DNA of 64,000 bases from Achromobacter insolitus (GCF_002209555.1 NZ_NJIF01000010.1:62001-126000), one strand, 5' to 3'. Shown: positions 17,006 to 29,368, counted from the stretch's first letter. The notes: a model not told the origin generated them from the letters alone. Translations and numbers: made by a program.

Positions 17006-17530
17006 CTACTTCACCACGCCGCAAACCAGACGGCCGCCCCCGCCGCCCAGGGGTGCGGGCGTATCGCTGTAGTTGTCGCCGCCCACGTGCACCATCAGCG
17101 CATGACCCTTCACGTCGGCCAGCTTCAGATGCGGCGCCACCACCGCCTTCTTGGCCGAGCCGTCCGCGGCAACCACGATGAACGGCAGATCGCCCTGATG
17201 GCCATCGGTGGCCATCGGCCCCTTGTGCGCCTTGGTGCCCTTGGGATCCAGGTGCCCGCCCGCAGCGCCGCCCGGCGCCATCTGGTTGTTCACCATGCCC
17301 GGCCCGCAGGAACCCTTTTCATGCACATGGAAACCATGCTCGCCCGGTGGCAGGCCCTTCAGGTTCGGCGTGAACTGCAGTCCGCCCTTGGTGTCCTTGA
17401 GGGAGATCGTGCCAGCGCTCTTGCCCACGCCGTCCACGCTCAGGAACGACATCGACACATTTTCCGCCAGCGCCGCGCCAGACGCGCCAGCCAACGCAAG
17501 CGCCGTGACCAGCATCGAGATTTTCTTCAT
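17006..17530 (-). CDS. sodC: Periplasmic Cu/Zn superoxide dismutase
   Basis: Dismutates superoxide in the periplasm. The 174 residues begin with a clear signal peptide (MKKISMLVTALALAGASGAALA). The mature chain carries the copper-site segment GEHGFHVHEKGSCG (His68 and His70, Cys74), the zinc-region histidines in GGHLDPKGTKAH and near GPMATDGHQGDLP, the late copper ligand in HALMVHVGGDNYSD and the closing Cys of GGRLVCGVVK. The start is set at ATG 17530, where GGAGG stands upstream and the signal peptide begins; an in-frame upstream extension is unlikely. Confidence 0.94.
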   Translation of the reverse strand: MKKISMLVTALALAGASGAALAENVSMSFLSVDGVGKSAGTISLKDTKGGLQFTPNLKGLPPGEHGFHVHEKGSCGPGMVNNQMAPGGAAGGHLDPKGTKAHKGPMATDGHQGDLPFIVVAADGSAKKAVVAPHLKLADVKGHALMVHVGGDNYSDTPAPLGGGGGRLVCGVVK

Positions 17531-17679
17531 GGAGTGCCTCCAAGATACGCGCCCGCGAGCCGCGGACGCCCGGTGGTGCATGACCGGCCCGTTGCCGCCC
17601 ACGCCGAAAAAAACAATAGCATTCGCCTCCCGCGGTCCGCCAGCAATCTTCGTTCCTGATACAAACGCCACCCCGGGCA

Positions 17680-18999
17680 TCACCCCCGCATCAGCAACAC
17701 CACCGCATGCAAGCCCACCCCTATCAACCCGCCCACCAACGTCCCGTTGAACCGGATGTACTGCAAATCCCGCCCCACGCTCAGTTCCAGCTCGTCGACC
17801 AGATGCCGTTCATCCCAATTCTTCACCGTGCGGGAAATATGCTCCGTGACCCCGCTGCGCAACCTTCCGGTCAGGCGCCGCGCCCCGCCCAGCACATGGT
17901 TGTTGATCGCTTCCCGCAATCCGGGGTCTTCGCCCAGCTTGCGCCCCAAGGCCAGCAAGGCGTTTTCGAGATGCCGCGCCAGCGCCGAATCCTCGGCCGA
18001 CAGATCACGCCGCAGCGCCGCGTGAATGTCATCCCATAGACCCTGCACGTACTCTTGCACCTTCGGATGATCGATCGCCCGCTGCTTCAGCGCCTCCACC
18101 TGCGCCGACAAGGCCGGATCATCCTTCAGCCGCCGGATGTAGTCCTGCACCCAGGCTTCGTAGTCCCGCCGCACCGGATGCCCGGGCTCGGACAGCACCT
18201 CGCGCAGTTCCTCCACCAATGCCCGCGCCAGCCGGTCCGCCAGATTGTCCGCGATGCCGTCCACCGACTTGACCACGTCCACCGCCGCAATGATGCGCGG
18301 CCATTCCTTCTTCGCGAACTTCACCAGCAGACTCGACGCCCGCGCCTTCACGTCCTCGTCACCCAGGTAGCCACCCAGCCGCTCCAGCGCGGCATCCAGC
18401 AGCTCCTGATGCCGCCCGTCACGGGTCAGCAGGCCCAGCACCTCGCCCGCGGTATCGGCCGCGTCCCAGCGCCGCAGATTCTTCACGACGAATTCCTGGA
18501 TCACGCCGCGCACCGCCCGGTCATCCAATAGATCCAGGGTCTGGAGCGCCACATTGCGCGCGCCCTCGCTCAGGGCCCGCGCCTGACGCGGACGCGCCAG
18601 CCAGCGGGAAAGGCGCGCCGCCGGATCGAACACCCGCAGCTTCTCCATCAGCGTGTCCGGATCCAGGAAATGATCGCGCACGAAGACCGCCAGGTTGTCT
18701 CCAATGCGGTCCTTGTTGCTGGGAATGATGGCAGTGTGCGGAATGGGCAGGCCCATCGGCCGGCGGAACAGCGCCACCACCGCGAACCAGTCGGCCAGCG
18801 CCCCGACCGTGGCCGCCTCGCAGAACGCCCGCACCCAAGCCCAGGCGCCCTGCCCGCCCATCACATGGCTGGTAATGAAGCCGCTTACCATCGCCACCAG
18901 CAGAGCCAGCGCGGCGATCTTCATGCGCCGCAGCTGTGCGCGGCGCGCATCGGAAGCCAGCTCGGAATGCGTGGCGGCGAAATGGGGCGTGTCTGTCAT
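17680..18999 (-). CDS. DUF445-family membrane-anchored protein
   Basis: Protein of 439 residues of the DUF445 (YjiN-like) type. It has a membrane helix at about 28-46 (IAALALLVAMVSGFITSHVM), then the family signature ATVGALADWFAVVALFRRPMGLPIPHTAII at about 63-92. A long charged helical middle follows, and the C-terminal helix GTLVGGLIGVGLHAVVLLM is hydrophobic. Membrane helices at both ends fit a membrane-tethered helical protein. GGAGAG precedes the ATG. Biochemical function is not known to me. Confidence 0.87.
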   Translation of the reverse strand: MTDTPHFAATHSELASDARRAQLRRMKIAALALLVAMVSGFITSHVMGGQGAWAWVRAFCEAATVGALADWFAVVALFRRPMGLPIPHTAIIPSNKDRIGDNLAVFVRDHFLDPDTLMEKLRVFDPAARLSRWLARPRQARALSEGARNVALQTLDLLDDRAVRGVIQEFVVKNLRRWDAADTAGEVLGLLTRDGRHQELLDAALERLGGYLGDEDVKARASSLLVKFAKKEWPRIIAAVDVVKSVDGIADNLADRLARALVEELREVLSEPGHPVRRDYEAWVQDYIRRLKDDPALSAQVEALKQRAIDHPKVQEYVQGLWDDIHAALRRDLSAEDSALARHLENALLALGRKLGEDPGLREAINNHVLGGARRLTGRLRSGVTEHISRTVKNWDERHLVDELELSVGRDLQYIRFNGTLVGGLIGVGLHAVVLLMRG

Positions 19000-19060
19000 G
19001 GGCTCTCCGGCGTGGACAGCCCCAGCATAACAATAGAGGCCGGCCGCCGGCCGGGCTGGA

Positions 19061-20449
19061 TCAGCCCAGGGGCGGCAGCAGGTTGAACAGCAGGACCATG
19101 ATGAGTCCCACCACGGAGACGATGGACTGCACTACCGAGATCGTCTTGGTGGCTTCGCCCATGGTCATGCCGAAGGACTCCTTCACCATCCAGAAGCCCG
19201 CGTGATTGGCATAGTTGAAGAACAGCGAACCGCAGCCGATCGACAAGGCGAGCAGCGGCAGGTTCAGGCTGGGATCGGCACCCGCCAGCGGTGCCAGCAG
19301 ACCCGCCGCGCCCACGATGCCGACCGTGGCCGACCCCGTGGACACCGACAGCAGCATGGCGATCAGCCAGCCCAGCGCCAGCGGCGGCAGCGAGAACTGA
19401 TGCGTCAGCTGCACGATGGCGTCGCCCACCTTGGCGCTGGTAAGCACCTGCTGGAATGCGCCGCCGCCCGCGATGATCAGCATGATGCCGGCAATGGGTT
19501 TGAGACTCTTGCCCATCGCGTCGCGCAGTTTTTCGGCATCCCCGCCCCGCATCAACACCAGCGTGAACGCGGCAAACAGCACGCCCAGCAGCATGGCGAC
19601 CATCGGATCCCCAAGGAATGCCGCCACGCGCATGGCGCTGGAGCCCTTGGGCAGCAACATCTCGGCGCCCGCGTGCACCAGCATCAACAACGCCGGTAAC
19701 AAGGCCGCCAGCACGCCCAGGCCGACGCTGGGCGGGTTACGGCCGGCTGCTTCCTGCCGGGTGGTGGTGAACTGCTCGAGCAGCGCCTCGTCCGGACGCG
19801 TCGTCATGCGCGGCGAGATGAACGCGCCATACAAGGGGCCGCCGAAAATCATGGCCGGCAGCGCGGCGATAAAGCCGTAGATCATGGTCGGCCCCACCGT
19901 CGTTTTCAACGTGGCGATCGCCGTCAGCGGCCCGGGGTGCGGCGGCACCATGCCGTGCATCGCAGCCAGGGCCGAGATCACCGGCACGCCCACGTACACG
20001 TAGGCCGAGCCCTTGAAGCGTTCCTGGCTTTCCAGCTTGCGCGCCACGCTGAAGATCAACGGCAGCATCACCACCAGGCCCACCTCAAAGAACATTGGTA
20101 TGCCGATAACGAAAGCCACCAGGGTCATGGCCCAGGGAATCATGCGGGCAGACGTATGGCTGAGAATGGCATTGGCCAGGCGTTCGGTCGTGCCAGAATC
20201 CGCCAGGATCTTGCCCAGCATCGCACCCAGCGCAATCACCACGCCCACCGCGCCCAGAGTCTTGCCCGCGCCGTTGCTCAGGTTCTTGACGATGGCAACG
20301 GGCTCCATCCCGGTGGCGAACCCCACGCCGATAGAAACGATCAATAGCGCCAGCAACGGATGCATGCGGATGCGCGAGACGATAAGCGCAACCAGCACCA
20401 GCACGCTGGCCAGGGCGGTAAGAAGCAGTTGGATGTCGGAGGAGGACAT
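19061..20449 (-). CDS. GntP-family gluconate/organic acid permease
   Basis: Inner-membrane proton symporter family for gluconate and related hydroxy acids, 462 residues with about 12-14 helices. Family signatures visible are MHPLLALLIVSIGVGFATGM, AGKTLGAVGVVIALGAMLGK, IPMFFEVGLVVMLPLIFSVA and GMVPPHPGPLTAIATL. No gluconate kinase or sugar-acid catabolic gene is adjacent; the only neighbour on its strand is a LysR regulator upstream (124-base gap). The substrate is therefore inferred only at family level. Confidence 0.9.
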   Translation of the reverse strand: MSSSDIQLLLTALASVLVLVALIVSRIRMHPLLALLIVSIGVGFATGMEPVAIVKNLSNGAGKTLGAVGVVIALGAMLGKILADSGTTERLANAILSHTSARMIPWAMTLVAFVIGIPMFFEVGLVVMLPLIFSVARKLESQERFKGSAYVYVGVPVISALAAMHGMVPPHPGPLTAIATLKTTVGPTMIYGFIAALPAMIFGGPLYGAFISPRMTTRPDEALLEQFTTTRQEAAGRNPPSVGLGVLAALLPALLMLVHAGAEMLLPKGSSAMRVAAFLGDPMVAMLLGVLFAAFTLVLMRGGDAEKLRDAMGKSLKPIAGIMLIIAGGGAFQQVLTSAKVGDAIVQLTHQFSLPPLALGWLIAMLLSVSTGSATVGIVGAAGLLAPLAGADPSLNLPLLALSIGCGSLFFNYANHAGFWMVKESFGMTMGEATKTISVVQSIVSVVGLIMVLLFNLLPPLG

Positions 20450-20573
20450 GGACGGGCCTGGAAAAAGATGGGCGCGGCCCTGCGGCCGTTTGCCGTGAGG
20501 AAACGGGATTTTATTCCCGCCAAGCTGAACGCCCAGTCAGGAAACCCGCTCGACCGCGGCATGTCCACAGGCT

Positions 20574-21503
20574 TTAGCCCGCCGCGCCCAGCAATCCCGG
20601 CCGGCCCTCGTGGGCGGCCTGGGCCCGTTCCAGGATGAATTCGATGATCATCGCGATCGCCCGCGGGTGATGCCGGTTGGGCATGTACAGCATGTACATG
20701 CCGCGTCCGAAAATGCTCAGCCGCCACTGCGGCAGCGCGGCCACCAGATCGCCGCGCGCGATGTCGTCGTGGACCACGTAGTCCGGCACCACGCCCACGC
20801 CCAGCCCTGCCAGCGTCGCGTCGCGCAGAAACGCGTAGTTGCGCGAAATGACGGTCGGCTCCAACACCACGTGCTGCCGCGGCTGGCCGCCGTAGTAGGC
20901 GGAAAGCCGCAAGGGACGGCCGATGACCGCCGCGCTGATGATCGGCGTGCGCGTCAGGTCCTCCGGACGCTGCGGCAGGCCGCGGGCGGCCATGTAGGCC
21001 TGCGAGGCGCAGGCCACGTAGCGGACCTGGCCCAGTTCACGCGCAACGAGATTCTGGGGCGGCTCGGACATGATGCGCACGGCGATATCGACCTCGTCGC
21101 GCAACAGGTCATCAACGCTGTTCTCGAACAGCACGTCCAGCACGATATCGGGATAGGTGCGCTTGAATTCCAGCAGCCACGGCGTCATCACAAACTGGCC
21201 GTAGCCGCTGGGCACGCTCAAGCGCACTTTGCCCTGCGGCGTCTTGCCCAGGGTCTCGACGGACTCCCGGGCCGCCGCGAGTTCGTCCTGGATGCTGCGG
21301 CCATGCTGATACAGCTTTAGTCCTATTTCCGTGGGCTCCACATGCCTGGTGGTGCGGCGCACCAACTGCATGCCGACCGACCGCTCCAGCTGGTTCAGGT
21401 GATAGCTGACATTGGCGCGCGTCATCTTCAAGCGCCGCGCGGCCTCGCTGAGATTGCCCGCATCCAGTATTTCCACCAGCAATGTCAGGGATTTGGTGTC
21501 CAT
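20574..21503 (-). CDS. LysR-family regulator, divergent from beta-oxidation operon
   Basis: Regulator of 309 residues beginning MDTKSLTLLVEILDAGNLSEAARRLKMTRANVSYHLNQLE, a LysR winged helix-turn-helix, followed by the effector domain (about 90-295). The start at 21503 gives the normal family length; an upstream in-frame start would add 14 unlikely residues. It is transcribed away from the hydratase/dehydrogenase gene across a 203-base gap containing a TCAAA-N4-TTTGA palindrome. This is the usual arrangement for a LysR activator and its target operon. A co-inducer such as an acyl-CoA is plausible but inferred. Confidence 0.92.
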   Translation of the reverse strand: MDTKSLTLLVEILDAGNLSEAARRLKMTRANVSYHLNQLERSVGMQLVRRTTRHVEPTEIGLKLYQHGRSIQDELAAARESVETLGKTPQGKVRLSVPSGYGQFVMTPWLLEFKRTYPDIVLDVLFENSVDDLLRDEVDIAVRIMSEPPQNLVARELGQVRYVACASQAYMAARGLPQRPEDLTRTPIISAAVIGRPLRLSAYYGGQPRQHVVLEPTVISRNYAFLRDATLAGLGVGVVPDYVVHDDIARGDLVAALPQWRLSIFGRGMYMLYMPNRHHPRAIAMIIEFILERAQAAHEGRPGLLGAAG

Positions 21504-21540
21504 CGTGAGCCTCCGCGCCGATCCTGTGCACGGCGTGATT

Positions 21541-21556
21541 GTCAAATTTCTTTGAC
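21541..21556. promoter_or_regulatory. LysR-type operator palindrome
   Basis: GTCAAATTTCTTTGAC is a perfect six-base inverted repeat around TTTC, containing the T-N11-A pattern of LysR boxes. Further TGTCAA-type half-sites follow at about 21562 and 21581. The cluster lies between the LysR gene and the beta-oxidation operon. Confidence 0.5.
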
Positions 21557-21706
21557 CTCAATGTCAATTATCGATGTCATTGTCAAGACTTCTTTACTGA
21601 GAAAGAATGGGCCAATAACAAGCGGGCCGCTCCTGGCCCATCAGCCCTGGCCTTTGCGGCAGTCGACTGCGGCGCGCTGAGGCAGGCCACAACGGAGACA
21701 CTGTCC

Positions 21707-23824
<2,118 letters not shown>

Positions 23825-23850
23825 ACCCCGCTACCAGACAGGAAACCGCC

Positions 23851-25032
23851 ATGCGCGAAGCCGTCATCGTCTCCACTGCCCGCACGCCCATCACCAAGGC
23901 CGGACGGGGCGAATTCAACCTGATCGCCGGCCCCACATTGGCCGCGCATGCGGTGCGCGCCGCCGTCGACCGCGCCGGCATCGACCCCGCCCTGATCGAG
24001 GACGCCTTCATCGGCTGCGGCTACCCGGAAGGCGCGACGGGCCGCAACGTCGGTCGCCAGGCCGTCATCCGCGCGGGCCTGCCCGTCACCGTGGGCGGCG
24101 CCACCATCAACCGCTATTGCGCCTCGGGCCTGCAGGCCATTGCCTCGGCAGCAAGCCGCATCGTCATGGATGGCGCGCCCGCCATGATTGCCGGCGGCGT
24201 GGAACTGGTGTCGCAGATCCGCACCCGCGACGACGGCGTCAGCGGCATGGACCCATGGATCGTGGCCAATAAGCCCGAACTCTATCTGCCCATGATCGAA
24301 ACCGCGGACATCGTGGCGGCCCGCTACGGCATCTCCCGCGAAGCCCAGGACCGCTACGCCGCGCAAAGCCAGGCACGCACCGAAGCCGCGCAAGCCGCCG
24401 GCCGCTACCAGGAAGAGATCATTCCCGTCACCACCACCATGTCCGTCACCGACCGCGCGACGGGCGCCGTCAGCGAGCGCGAGGTCACGGTGGATCGCGA
24501 CACCTGCAACCGGCCCGGCACCACCTACGACGCCCTGGCCTCGCTTGCGCCCGTGCGCGGCGCCGGCCAGTTCGTCACGGCGGGCAACGCCTCGCAATTG
24601 TCCGATGGCGCCGCTGCCTGCGTGCTGATGGAGGCCTCGGAAGCCCAGCGCGCCGGCATCCGGCCGCTGGGCGCGTTCCGCGGACTGGCGATCGCGGGCT
24701 GCGAACCCGACGAAATGGGCATCGGCCCGGTCTACGCCGTGCCCAAGCTGCTGGCGCGCCACGGCCTCAAGGTGCAGGACATCGACCTCTGGGAACTGAA
24801 CGAGGCCTTTGCCTCGCAAGCCCTGTACTGCCAGGAAAAGCTAGGCATCCCGATGGACCGCCTGAACGTGGACGGCGGCGCCATCGCGCTGGGCCATCCA
24901 TTTGGGGTCACGGGCGCCCGCCTGGCCGGCCACGTACTCATTGAAGGCCGCCGCCGCGGCGCCCGCTATGCCGTCGTCACCATGTGCGTGGGCGGCGGCA
25001 TGGGCGCGGCCGGCCTGTTCGAAATCTACTGA
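23851..25032 (+). CDS. Thiolase (acetyl-CoA acyltransferase)
   Basis: Cleaves 3-ketoacyl-CoA to acetyl-CoA and a shortened acyl-CoA. The 393 residues show the nucleophile Cys90 in NRYCASGLQ, the His349 motif [10 protein letters not shown] and the second Cys379 in CVGGGMG. The segment [11 protein letters not shown] is also typical. It begins 26 bases after the hydratase/dehydrogenase gene with a good ribosome site (AGGAAA). Operon context points to degradation rather than synthesis. Confidence 0.94.
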   Translation: MREAVIVSTARTPITKAGRGEFNLIAGPTLAAHAVRAAVDRAGIDPALIEDAFIGCGYPEGATGRNVGRQAVIRAGLPVTVGGATINRYCASGLQAIASAASRIVMDGAPAMIAGGVELVSQIRTRDDGVSGMDPWIVANKPELYLPMIETADIVAARYGISREAQDRYAAQSQARTEAAQAAGRYQEEIIPVTTTMSVTDRATGAVSEREVTVDRDTCNRPGTTYDALASLAPVRGAGQFVTAGNASQLSDGAAACVLMEASEAQRAGIRPLGAFRGLAIAGCEPDEMGIGPVYAVPKLLARHGLKVQDIDLWELNEAFASQALYCQEKLGIPMDRLNVDGGAIALGHPFGVTGARLAGHVLIEGRRRGARYAVVTMCVGGGMGAAGLFEIY

Positions 25033-25040
25033 GGATCCCC

Positions 25041-26237
25041 ATGGACCTGGAATTCACCCCCGAAGAAAACGCCTTCCGCGACGACGTGCGCGCCTTTCTC
25101 GCCAACCGCCTGCCCCAACGCCTGTCTGCCAAGGTCGAGCAAGGCAAGCTGCTGACCCGCGCCGACATGGCCGAATGGCATGCCATCCTGAACCAACAGG
25201 GCTGGCTGGCCAGCCACTGGCCGGTCGAATACGGTGGCACGGGCTGGAGCACGGTGCAGAAATACATCTTCGAAAACGAATGCGCGCTGGCGGGAGCGCC
25301 GCGCATCGTGCCATTCGGCCTGAGCATGCTGGGCCCGGTGCTGATCAAATACGGCACCGAGGCACAGCGGCGCCACTGGCTGCCCCGCATCCTGGACGGA
25401 TCCGACTGGTGGTGCCAAGGCTATTCCGAACCCGGCGCGGGCTCGGATCTGGCCTCGGTCAAGACCACGGCAGTACGCGACGGCGACAGCTACATCGTCA
25501 ACGGCCAGAAGACCTGGACCACGCTGGGCCAATACGCCAACATGATCTTCTGCCTGGTGCGCACGTCGCAGGAGGGCCGCCGCCAGGAAGGCATCAGCTT
25601 CCTGCTCATCGACATGACGAGCCCCGGCGTGGAGGTCCGCCCGATCATCACGCTGGACGGCGAGCACGAAGTCAACGAAGTCTTCTTCTCCGACGTGCGC
25701 GTCCCCGCCGCCAACCTGGTGGGCGAGGAAAACCGGGGCTGGACCTGCGCCAAGTATCTGCTTACCTACGAACGCACCAACATCGCCGGCGTCGGACAAT
25801 CAACCGCGGCGCTCGCCCGCCTGAAAGCCGTCGCCCAGCGCCAGCGCAAGAACGGCCGCCCGCTATCCGAGGACCCGGACTTCGCCGCCCGCCTGGCGCG
25901 CGTGGAGATCGAGCTGGCCAATATGCGCACCACCAACCTGCGCGTGGTGGCGGCCGTGGCGGGCGGCGGCGCGCCCGGCGCCGAAAGCTCGATGCTGAAG
26001 ATACGCGGCACCCAGATCCGCCAGGAGATCAGCGCGCTGAACCGACGCGCGATGGGCCCTTACGCCCGCCCCTTTGTGCCCGAAGCACTGCACGACGGCT
26101 ACGACGCGCCGCCCGTCGGGCCCGAGGGCGCGGAAAGCGCCGCCGCGCAGTACTTCAACAACCGCAAGCTGTCGATATTCGGCGGCTCCAATGAAATCCA
26201 GAAGAACATCATCTCCAAGATGATCCTGGGACTGTAA
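25041..26237 (+). CDS. Acyl-CoA dehydrogenase (PimC-like, large subunit type)
   Basis: FAD-dependent desaturase of acyl-CoA thioesters, 398 residues. Typical segments are WCQGYSEPGAGSDLASVKT, VNGQKTWTTLGQYANMIFCLVRT and the C-terminal FGGSNEIQKNIISKMILGL. ATG 25041 follows the thiolase stop by eight bases. Paired with a second, more divergent dehydrogenase immediately downstream, it matches the two-gene acyl-CoA dehydrogenase arrangement of pimeloyl-CoA dehydrogenase (PimC/PimD), which suggests a heteromer. Substrate is inferred from that analogy. Confidence 0.93.
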   Translation: MDLEFTPEENAFRDDVRAFLANRLPQRLSAKVEQGKLLTRADMAEWHAILNQQGWLASHWPVEYGGTGWSTVQKYIFENECALAGAPRIVPFGLSMLGPVLIKYGTEAQRRHWLPRILDGSDWWCQGYSEPGAGSDLASVKTTAVRDGDSYIVNGQKTWTTLGQYANMIFCLVRTSQEGRRQEGISFLLIDMTSPGVEVRPIITLDGEHEVNEVFFSDVRVPAANLVGEENRGWTCAKYLLTYERTNIAGVGQSTAALARLKAVAQRQRKNGRPLSEDPDFAARLARVEIELANMRTTNLRVVAAVAGGGAPGAESSMLKIRGTQIRQEISALNRRAMGPYARPFVPEALHDGYDAPPVGPEGAESAAAQYFNNRKLSIFGGSNEIQKNIISKMILGL

Positions 26238-26246
26238 AGGCCGGCC

Positions 26247-27380
26247 ATGAACTTTGAACACACCGAAGACCGGCGCATGCTCTCCGACATGCTGCGCCGC
26301 TTTGTCGCCGAACAGAGCGACTTCGCCACGCGCGACCGCAACGCCCGTTCGCCGCGCGGCTACAGCCTGGAACTGTGGCAGCGCTATGCCGAACTGGGCG
26401 CCATCGGCGCGTTGTTCGCCGAGGCGGACGGCGGTCTGGGCGGCACCGGATTCGATATTTCCGTCGTGTTCGAGGCGCTGGGCCGCGGCCTGGCGGTCGA
26501 ACCGCTGCTGGACGCGCTGATGGTCGGCAGCGCCATCGCCGCCGCGGGCACGCCGGCGCAACGTGAAGCACTGGAAGGATTGATCTCGGGCGCCCTGACA
26601 GCCTCCCTCGTCCACGTGGAACCTGGCTCCGGCTACGAACTTGCGCACATTGAAACCCGTGCCGACCGGGGCTCCGACGGCTGGGTGCTCACTGGCGTCA
26701 AGGGGGTGGTCACGGCAGGCGAACATGCCGACCTGTTCCTGGTTGCGGCCCGCAGCGCGGGCGGCCCGGACGACGAAGCCGGCATCAGCCTGTTCCTCGT
26801 CAGCGCGGGCACGCCCGGCCTGACGGCCCGCGGCTACGGCCTGATCGATGGCGGCCGCGCCGCGGAACTGGTGTTCGACGAGGTACGGCTTTCGCCAGAA
26901 GCCCTGCTGGGCGAGGCCGGCGCCGGCTATCCGCTGCTGGAACGCGCTGCCGGCCGCGGCATCCTGGCCTTGTGCGCCGAAGCCGTGGGCGCGATGGACT
27001 GCGCGCGCGATGCCACGCTGGAGTACCTGCGCACGCGCCGCCAGTTCGGCGCGCCCCTGGGCAGCTTCCAGGCGCTGCAACACCGCATGGCCGACGTACT
27101 GCTGGAGATCGAACAGGCGCGCTCGGCCGTGATCAATGCCGCTGCGGCCCTGGACCACCCCGACCGCGTCAGCCGCGAACGCGCGCTGTCCGCGGCCAAA
27201 TACACCATCGGCCGCATCGGCACCCTGGTGGCCGAGGAAAGCATCCAGTTGCACGGCGGCATCGGCATGACCTGGGAGCTGCCGCTGGCGCACTACGCCA
27301 AGCGTCTGGTCATGATCGACCACCAGCTCGGCGACGAAGACCACCACCTGCGGCGCTACATTGCGCTGGGGCAGGCTTGA
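26247..27380 (+). CDS. Acyl-CoA dehydrogenase (PimD-like, small subunit type)
   Basis: Second acyl-CoA dehydrogenase homologue, 377 residues, nine bases after the first. It keeps the family fold: LGAIGALFAEADGGLGGTGFDISVVFEALG near the N-terminus, the FAD-region RRQFGAPLGSFQALQHRMAD, and QLHGGIGMTWELPLAHYAKRL near the end. The flavin/substrate loop is degenerate: HVEPGSGYELAHI replaces the usual EPGAGSD form. Such divergence is usual in the second member of paired dehydrogenases, so it probably works together with the preceding protein. Confidence 0.92.
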   Translation: MNFEHTEDRRMLSDMLRRFVAEQSDFATRDRNARSPRGYSLELWQRYAELGAIGALFAEADGGLGGTGFDISVVFEALGRGLAVEPLLDALMVGSAIAAAGTPAQREALEGLISGALTASLVHVEPGSGYELAHIETRADRGSDGWVLTGVKGVVTAGEHADLFLVAARSAGGPDDEAGISLFLVSAGTPGLTARGYGLIDGGRAAELVFDEVRLSPEALLGEAGAGYPLLERAAGRGILALCAEAVGAMDCARDATLEYLRTRRQFGAPLGSFQALQHRMADVLLEIEQARSAVINAAAALDHPDRVSRERALSAAKYTIGRIGTLVAEESIQLHGGIGMTWELPLAHYAKRLVMIDHQLGDEDHHLRRYIALGQA

Positions 27381-27395
27381 ACGGAGGCCCGCGCA

Positions 27396-29327
27396 ATGAC
27401 CCAGGCTCTCGCTGCCCCGCCCCTGTCGCCCCCTTTTGCCGCGCCGTTTGCCGTGCGCAGCGCGGCGGACGTGCAACGGCTGCAGGCCCGGCCGTTGGCC
27501 GAAACGCTCACGGTGCACAGTACCTATGAGATCTTCCGCAACTCGGCTGCGGCCTTCGGCGACAAGACCGCGCTGACTTTTCTGCGCAGCGCCGACCCGG
27601 GCGACGCGCCGGTGCGCTGGAGCTACCGTGAACTGCTCGCCGGCATCCACCAGACCGCCAACCTGCTGCGCGAACTGGGCATCGGCCCGGAGGACGCGGT
27701 CGGCATTCTGCTGCCTGGCTGCCTGGAATACCACCTGGCCCTGTGGGGCGGCGAAGCCGCGGGCATCGTCCAGCCGCTGAACCCCTTGCTGGCGGAAGAC
27801 AAGCTCGCCTCCCTCATGACCACGGCGCGCGCCAAGGTGCTGATCGCCTATGGATCCGACGTGGAGTGCGGTTCCTGGTCCAAGGCGCTGCGCCTGCGCG
27901 AACGCGTGCCCACGCTGCGCACGCTGCTGCGCGTGGCGCCGCTGGATGAGCCGCCCTCGGCCCGCCCGGCGCTGCCCGACCAGACGCTGGACTTCAACGC
28001 CGCGCGCGCGGCGCAACCGGCGGATCACCTGGTCAGCGGCCGCGAGATCCGGGGTGGCGACGTAGCCGCGTATTTCCATACCGGGGGGACCACCGGCGCG
28101 CCCAAGTTGGCCATCCACACGCATGCCAACCAGGTCTTCAGCGCCTGGGCCGCGGTGCAATTGCAGAACGCCGGGCCCGATGACGTGGTCATCAACGGCT
28201 ATCCGCTGTTCCATGTGGCCGGTGTGCTGCCAGCCTCCCTGGCCGCGCTGTCGGCGGGCGTGGAAACCGTCATCCCCACTACCCTGCTGCTGCGCAACCG
28301 CGATGTACTGCGCAACTACTGGCGCCTGGTTGAACATCACCGCGCCACGTCGCTGCAAGGCGTGCCCACCATCCTCGCGGCGCTGGCGGAAATCCCTCTG
28401 GCGGGCGCCGACATTTCGTCGCTGCGCTACTGCCGCACCGGCGCCGCGCCCCTGCCCGCCGAACTGGCGGCCCGCTTCAAGCGCCTGTTCGGACTGCACG
28501 TCAATGAAAGCCTGGGCATGACCGAAATGGCCGGCATATCGACCATCTCGCCGCCGGGCTGCGAGTTCCCGGTAGGCTGCGTCGGCTTTCCCCTGCCCTA
28601 TGTGCAAGTCCGGATCGTCGGCCTGGACATGCCTGCTGGCACGCCGGCGCGCGACCTCCCCGCAGGCGAGCCCGGCATGGTGCTGTTCAAGGCTCCCAAC
28701 GTCATACCCGGCTTTCTCGATCCCGAGGACACCGCGCGCGCCTTCACCCCGGATGGCTGGTTGATCAGCGGCGACGTGGGCTACCTGGACGAGGCCGGCC
28801 GCCTGCACCTGCAAGGCCGCGCCAAGGACCTGATCATCCGCAGCGGCCACAACATCGATCCCAAGACCATCGAAGACGCGCTCGCCACGCACCCCGCGGT
28901 GCAGCTATGCGCCGCGGTCGGCGCGCCCGACGCCTACGCAGGCGAATTGCCGATCGCCTTCGTCACGCTGGCGGAAGGCGCCCAGGTCGAGGAAGCCGAC
29001 CTGCTGGCCCATGCCGCCACGCACGTGGACGAAAGCCCCGCCCGGCCCAAACGCGTCATCGTGCTGGAAAGCATGCCCATGACCAATGTGGGCAAGATCT
29101 ACAAGCCCGACCTGCGCCGGCTGGCCACCGCCGTGTCGGCCCAGGCCGTGATCGCGCGCGCGCTGCAAGATGCCGGCCTGGCCGACGACGGCGACCTGTT
29201 CCGCGTCGATACCCAGGCGCAGCCCGAGGTCGCGGTCCTGGCCAGCGCCCGCGCAACCGAACCGTTGAAGGCCGCCCTGCGCGACGCGCTGGCGCGGCTG
29301 CCGGTCAAAGTCGTCCTGCGCGACTGA
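27396..29327 (+). CDS. Acyl-CoA synthetase (AMP-forming)
   Basis: Activates a carboxylic acid to its CoA thioester with ATP. The 643-residue chain has the phosphate loop YFHTGGTTGAPK, the adenine/acid motif NESLGMTEMAG, DGWLISGDVGYLDEAGRLHLQGRAKDLII and the catalytic-lysine motif NVGKIYK. It has a long N-terminal extension (about 45 residues) and a C-terminal extension of about 75 residues beyond that lysine. It starts 15 bases after the second dehydrogenase gene and supplies the first step for the same pathway. The exact acid is unknown; a dicarboxylate or substituted acid fits the operon. Confidence 0.9.
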   Translation: MTQALAAPPLSPPFAAPFAVRSAADVQRLQARPLAETLTVHSTYEIFRNSAAAFGDKTALTFLRSADPGDAPVRWSYRELLAGIHQTANLLRELGIGPEDAVGILLPGCLEYHLALWGGEAAGIVQPLNPLLAEDKLASLMTTARAKVLIAYGSDVECGSWSKALRLRERVPTLRTLLRVAPLDEPPSARPALPDQTLDFNAARAAQPADHLVSGREIRGGDVAAYFHTGGTTGAPKLAIHTHANQVFSAWAAVQLQNAGPDDVVINGYPLFHVAGVLPASLAALSAGVETVIPTTLLLRNRDVLRNYWRLVEHHRATSLQGVPTILAALAEIPLAGADISSLRYCRTGAAPLPAELAARFKRLFGLHVNESLGMTEMAGISTISPPGCEFPVGCVGFPLPYVQVRIVGLDMPAGTPARDLPAGEPGMVLFKAPNVIPGFLDPEDTARAFTPDGWLISGDVGYLDEAGRLHLQGRAKDLIIRSGHNIDPKTIEDALATHPAVQLCAAVGAPDAYAGELPIAFVTLAEGAQVEEADLLAHAATHVDESPARPKRVIVLESMPMTNVGKIYKPDLRRLATAVSAQAVIARALQDAGLADDGDLFRVDTQAQPEVAVLASARATEPLKAALRDALARLPVKVVLRD

Positions 29328-29368
29328 GCAGTCCCCCCACACACAACAACAACCCAGGAGACAACCCC

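Noticed and set aside
25863-28892. Minus-strand open frame of about 1000 codons opposite the dehydrogenase and ligase genes
   Set aside because: It is antisense to well-supported enzymes and has a low-complexity composition typical of shadow frames.
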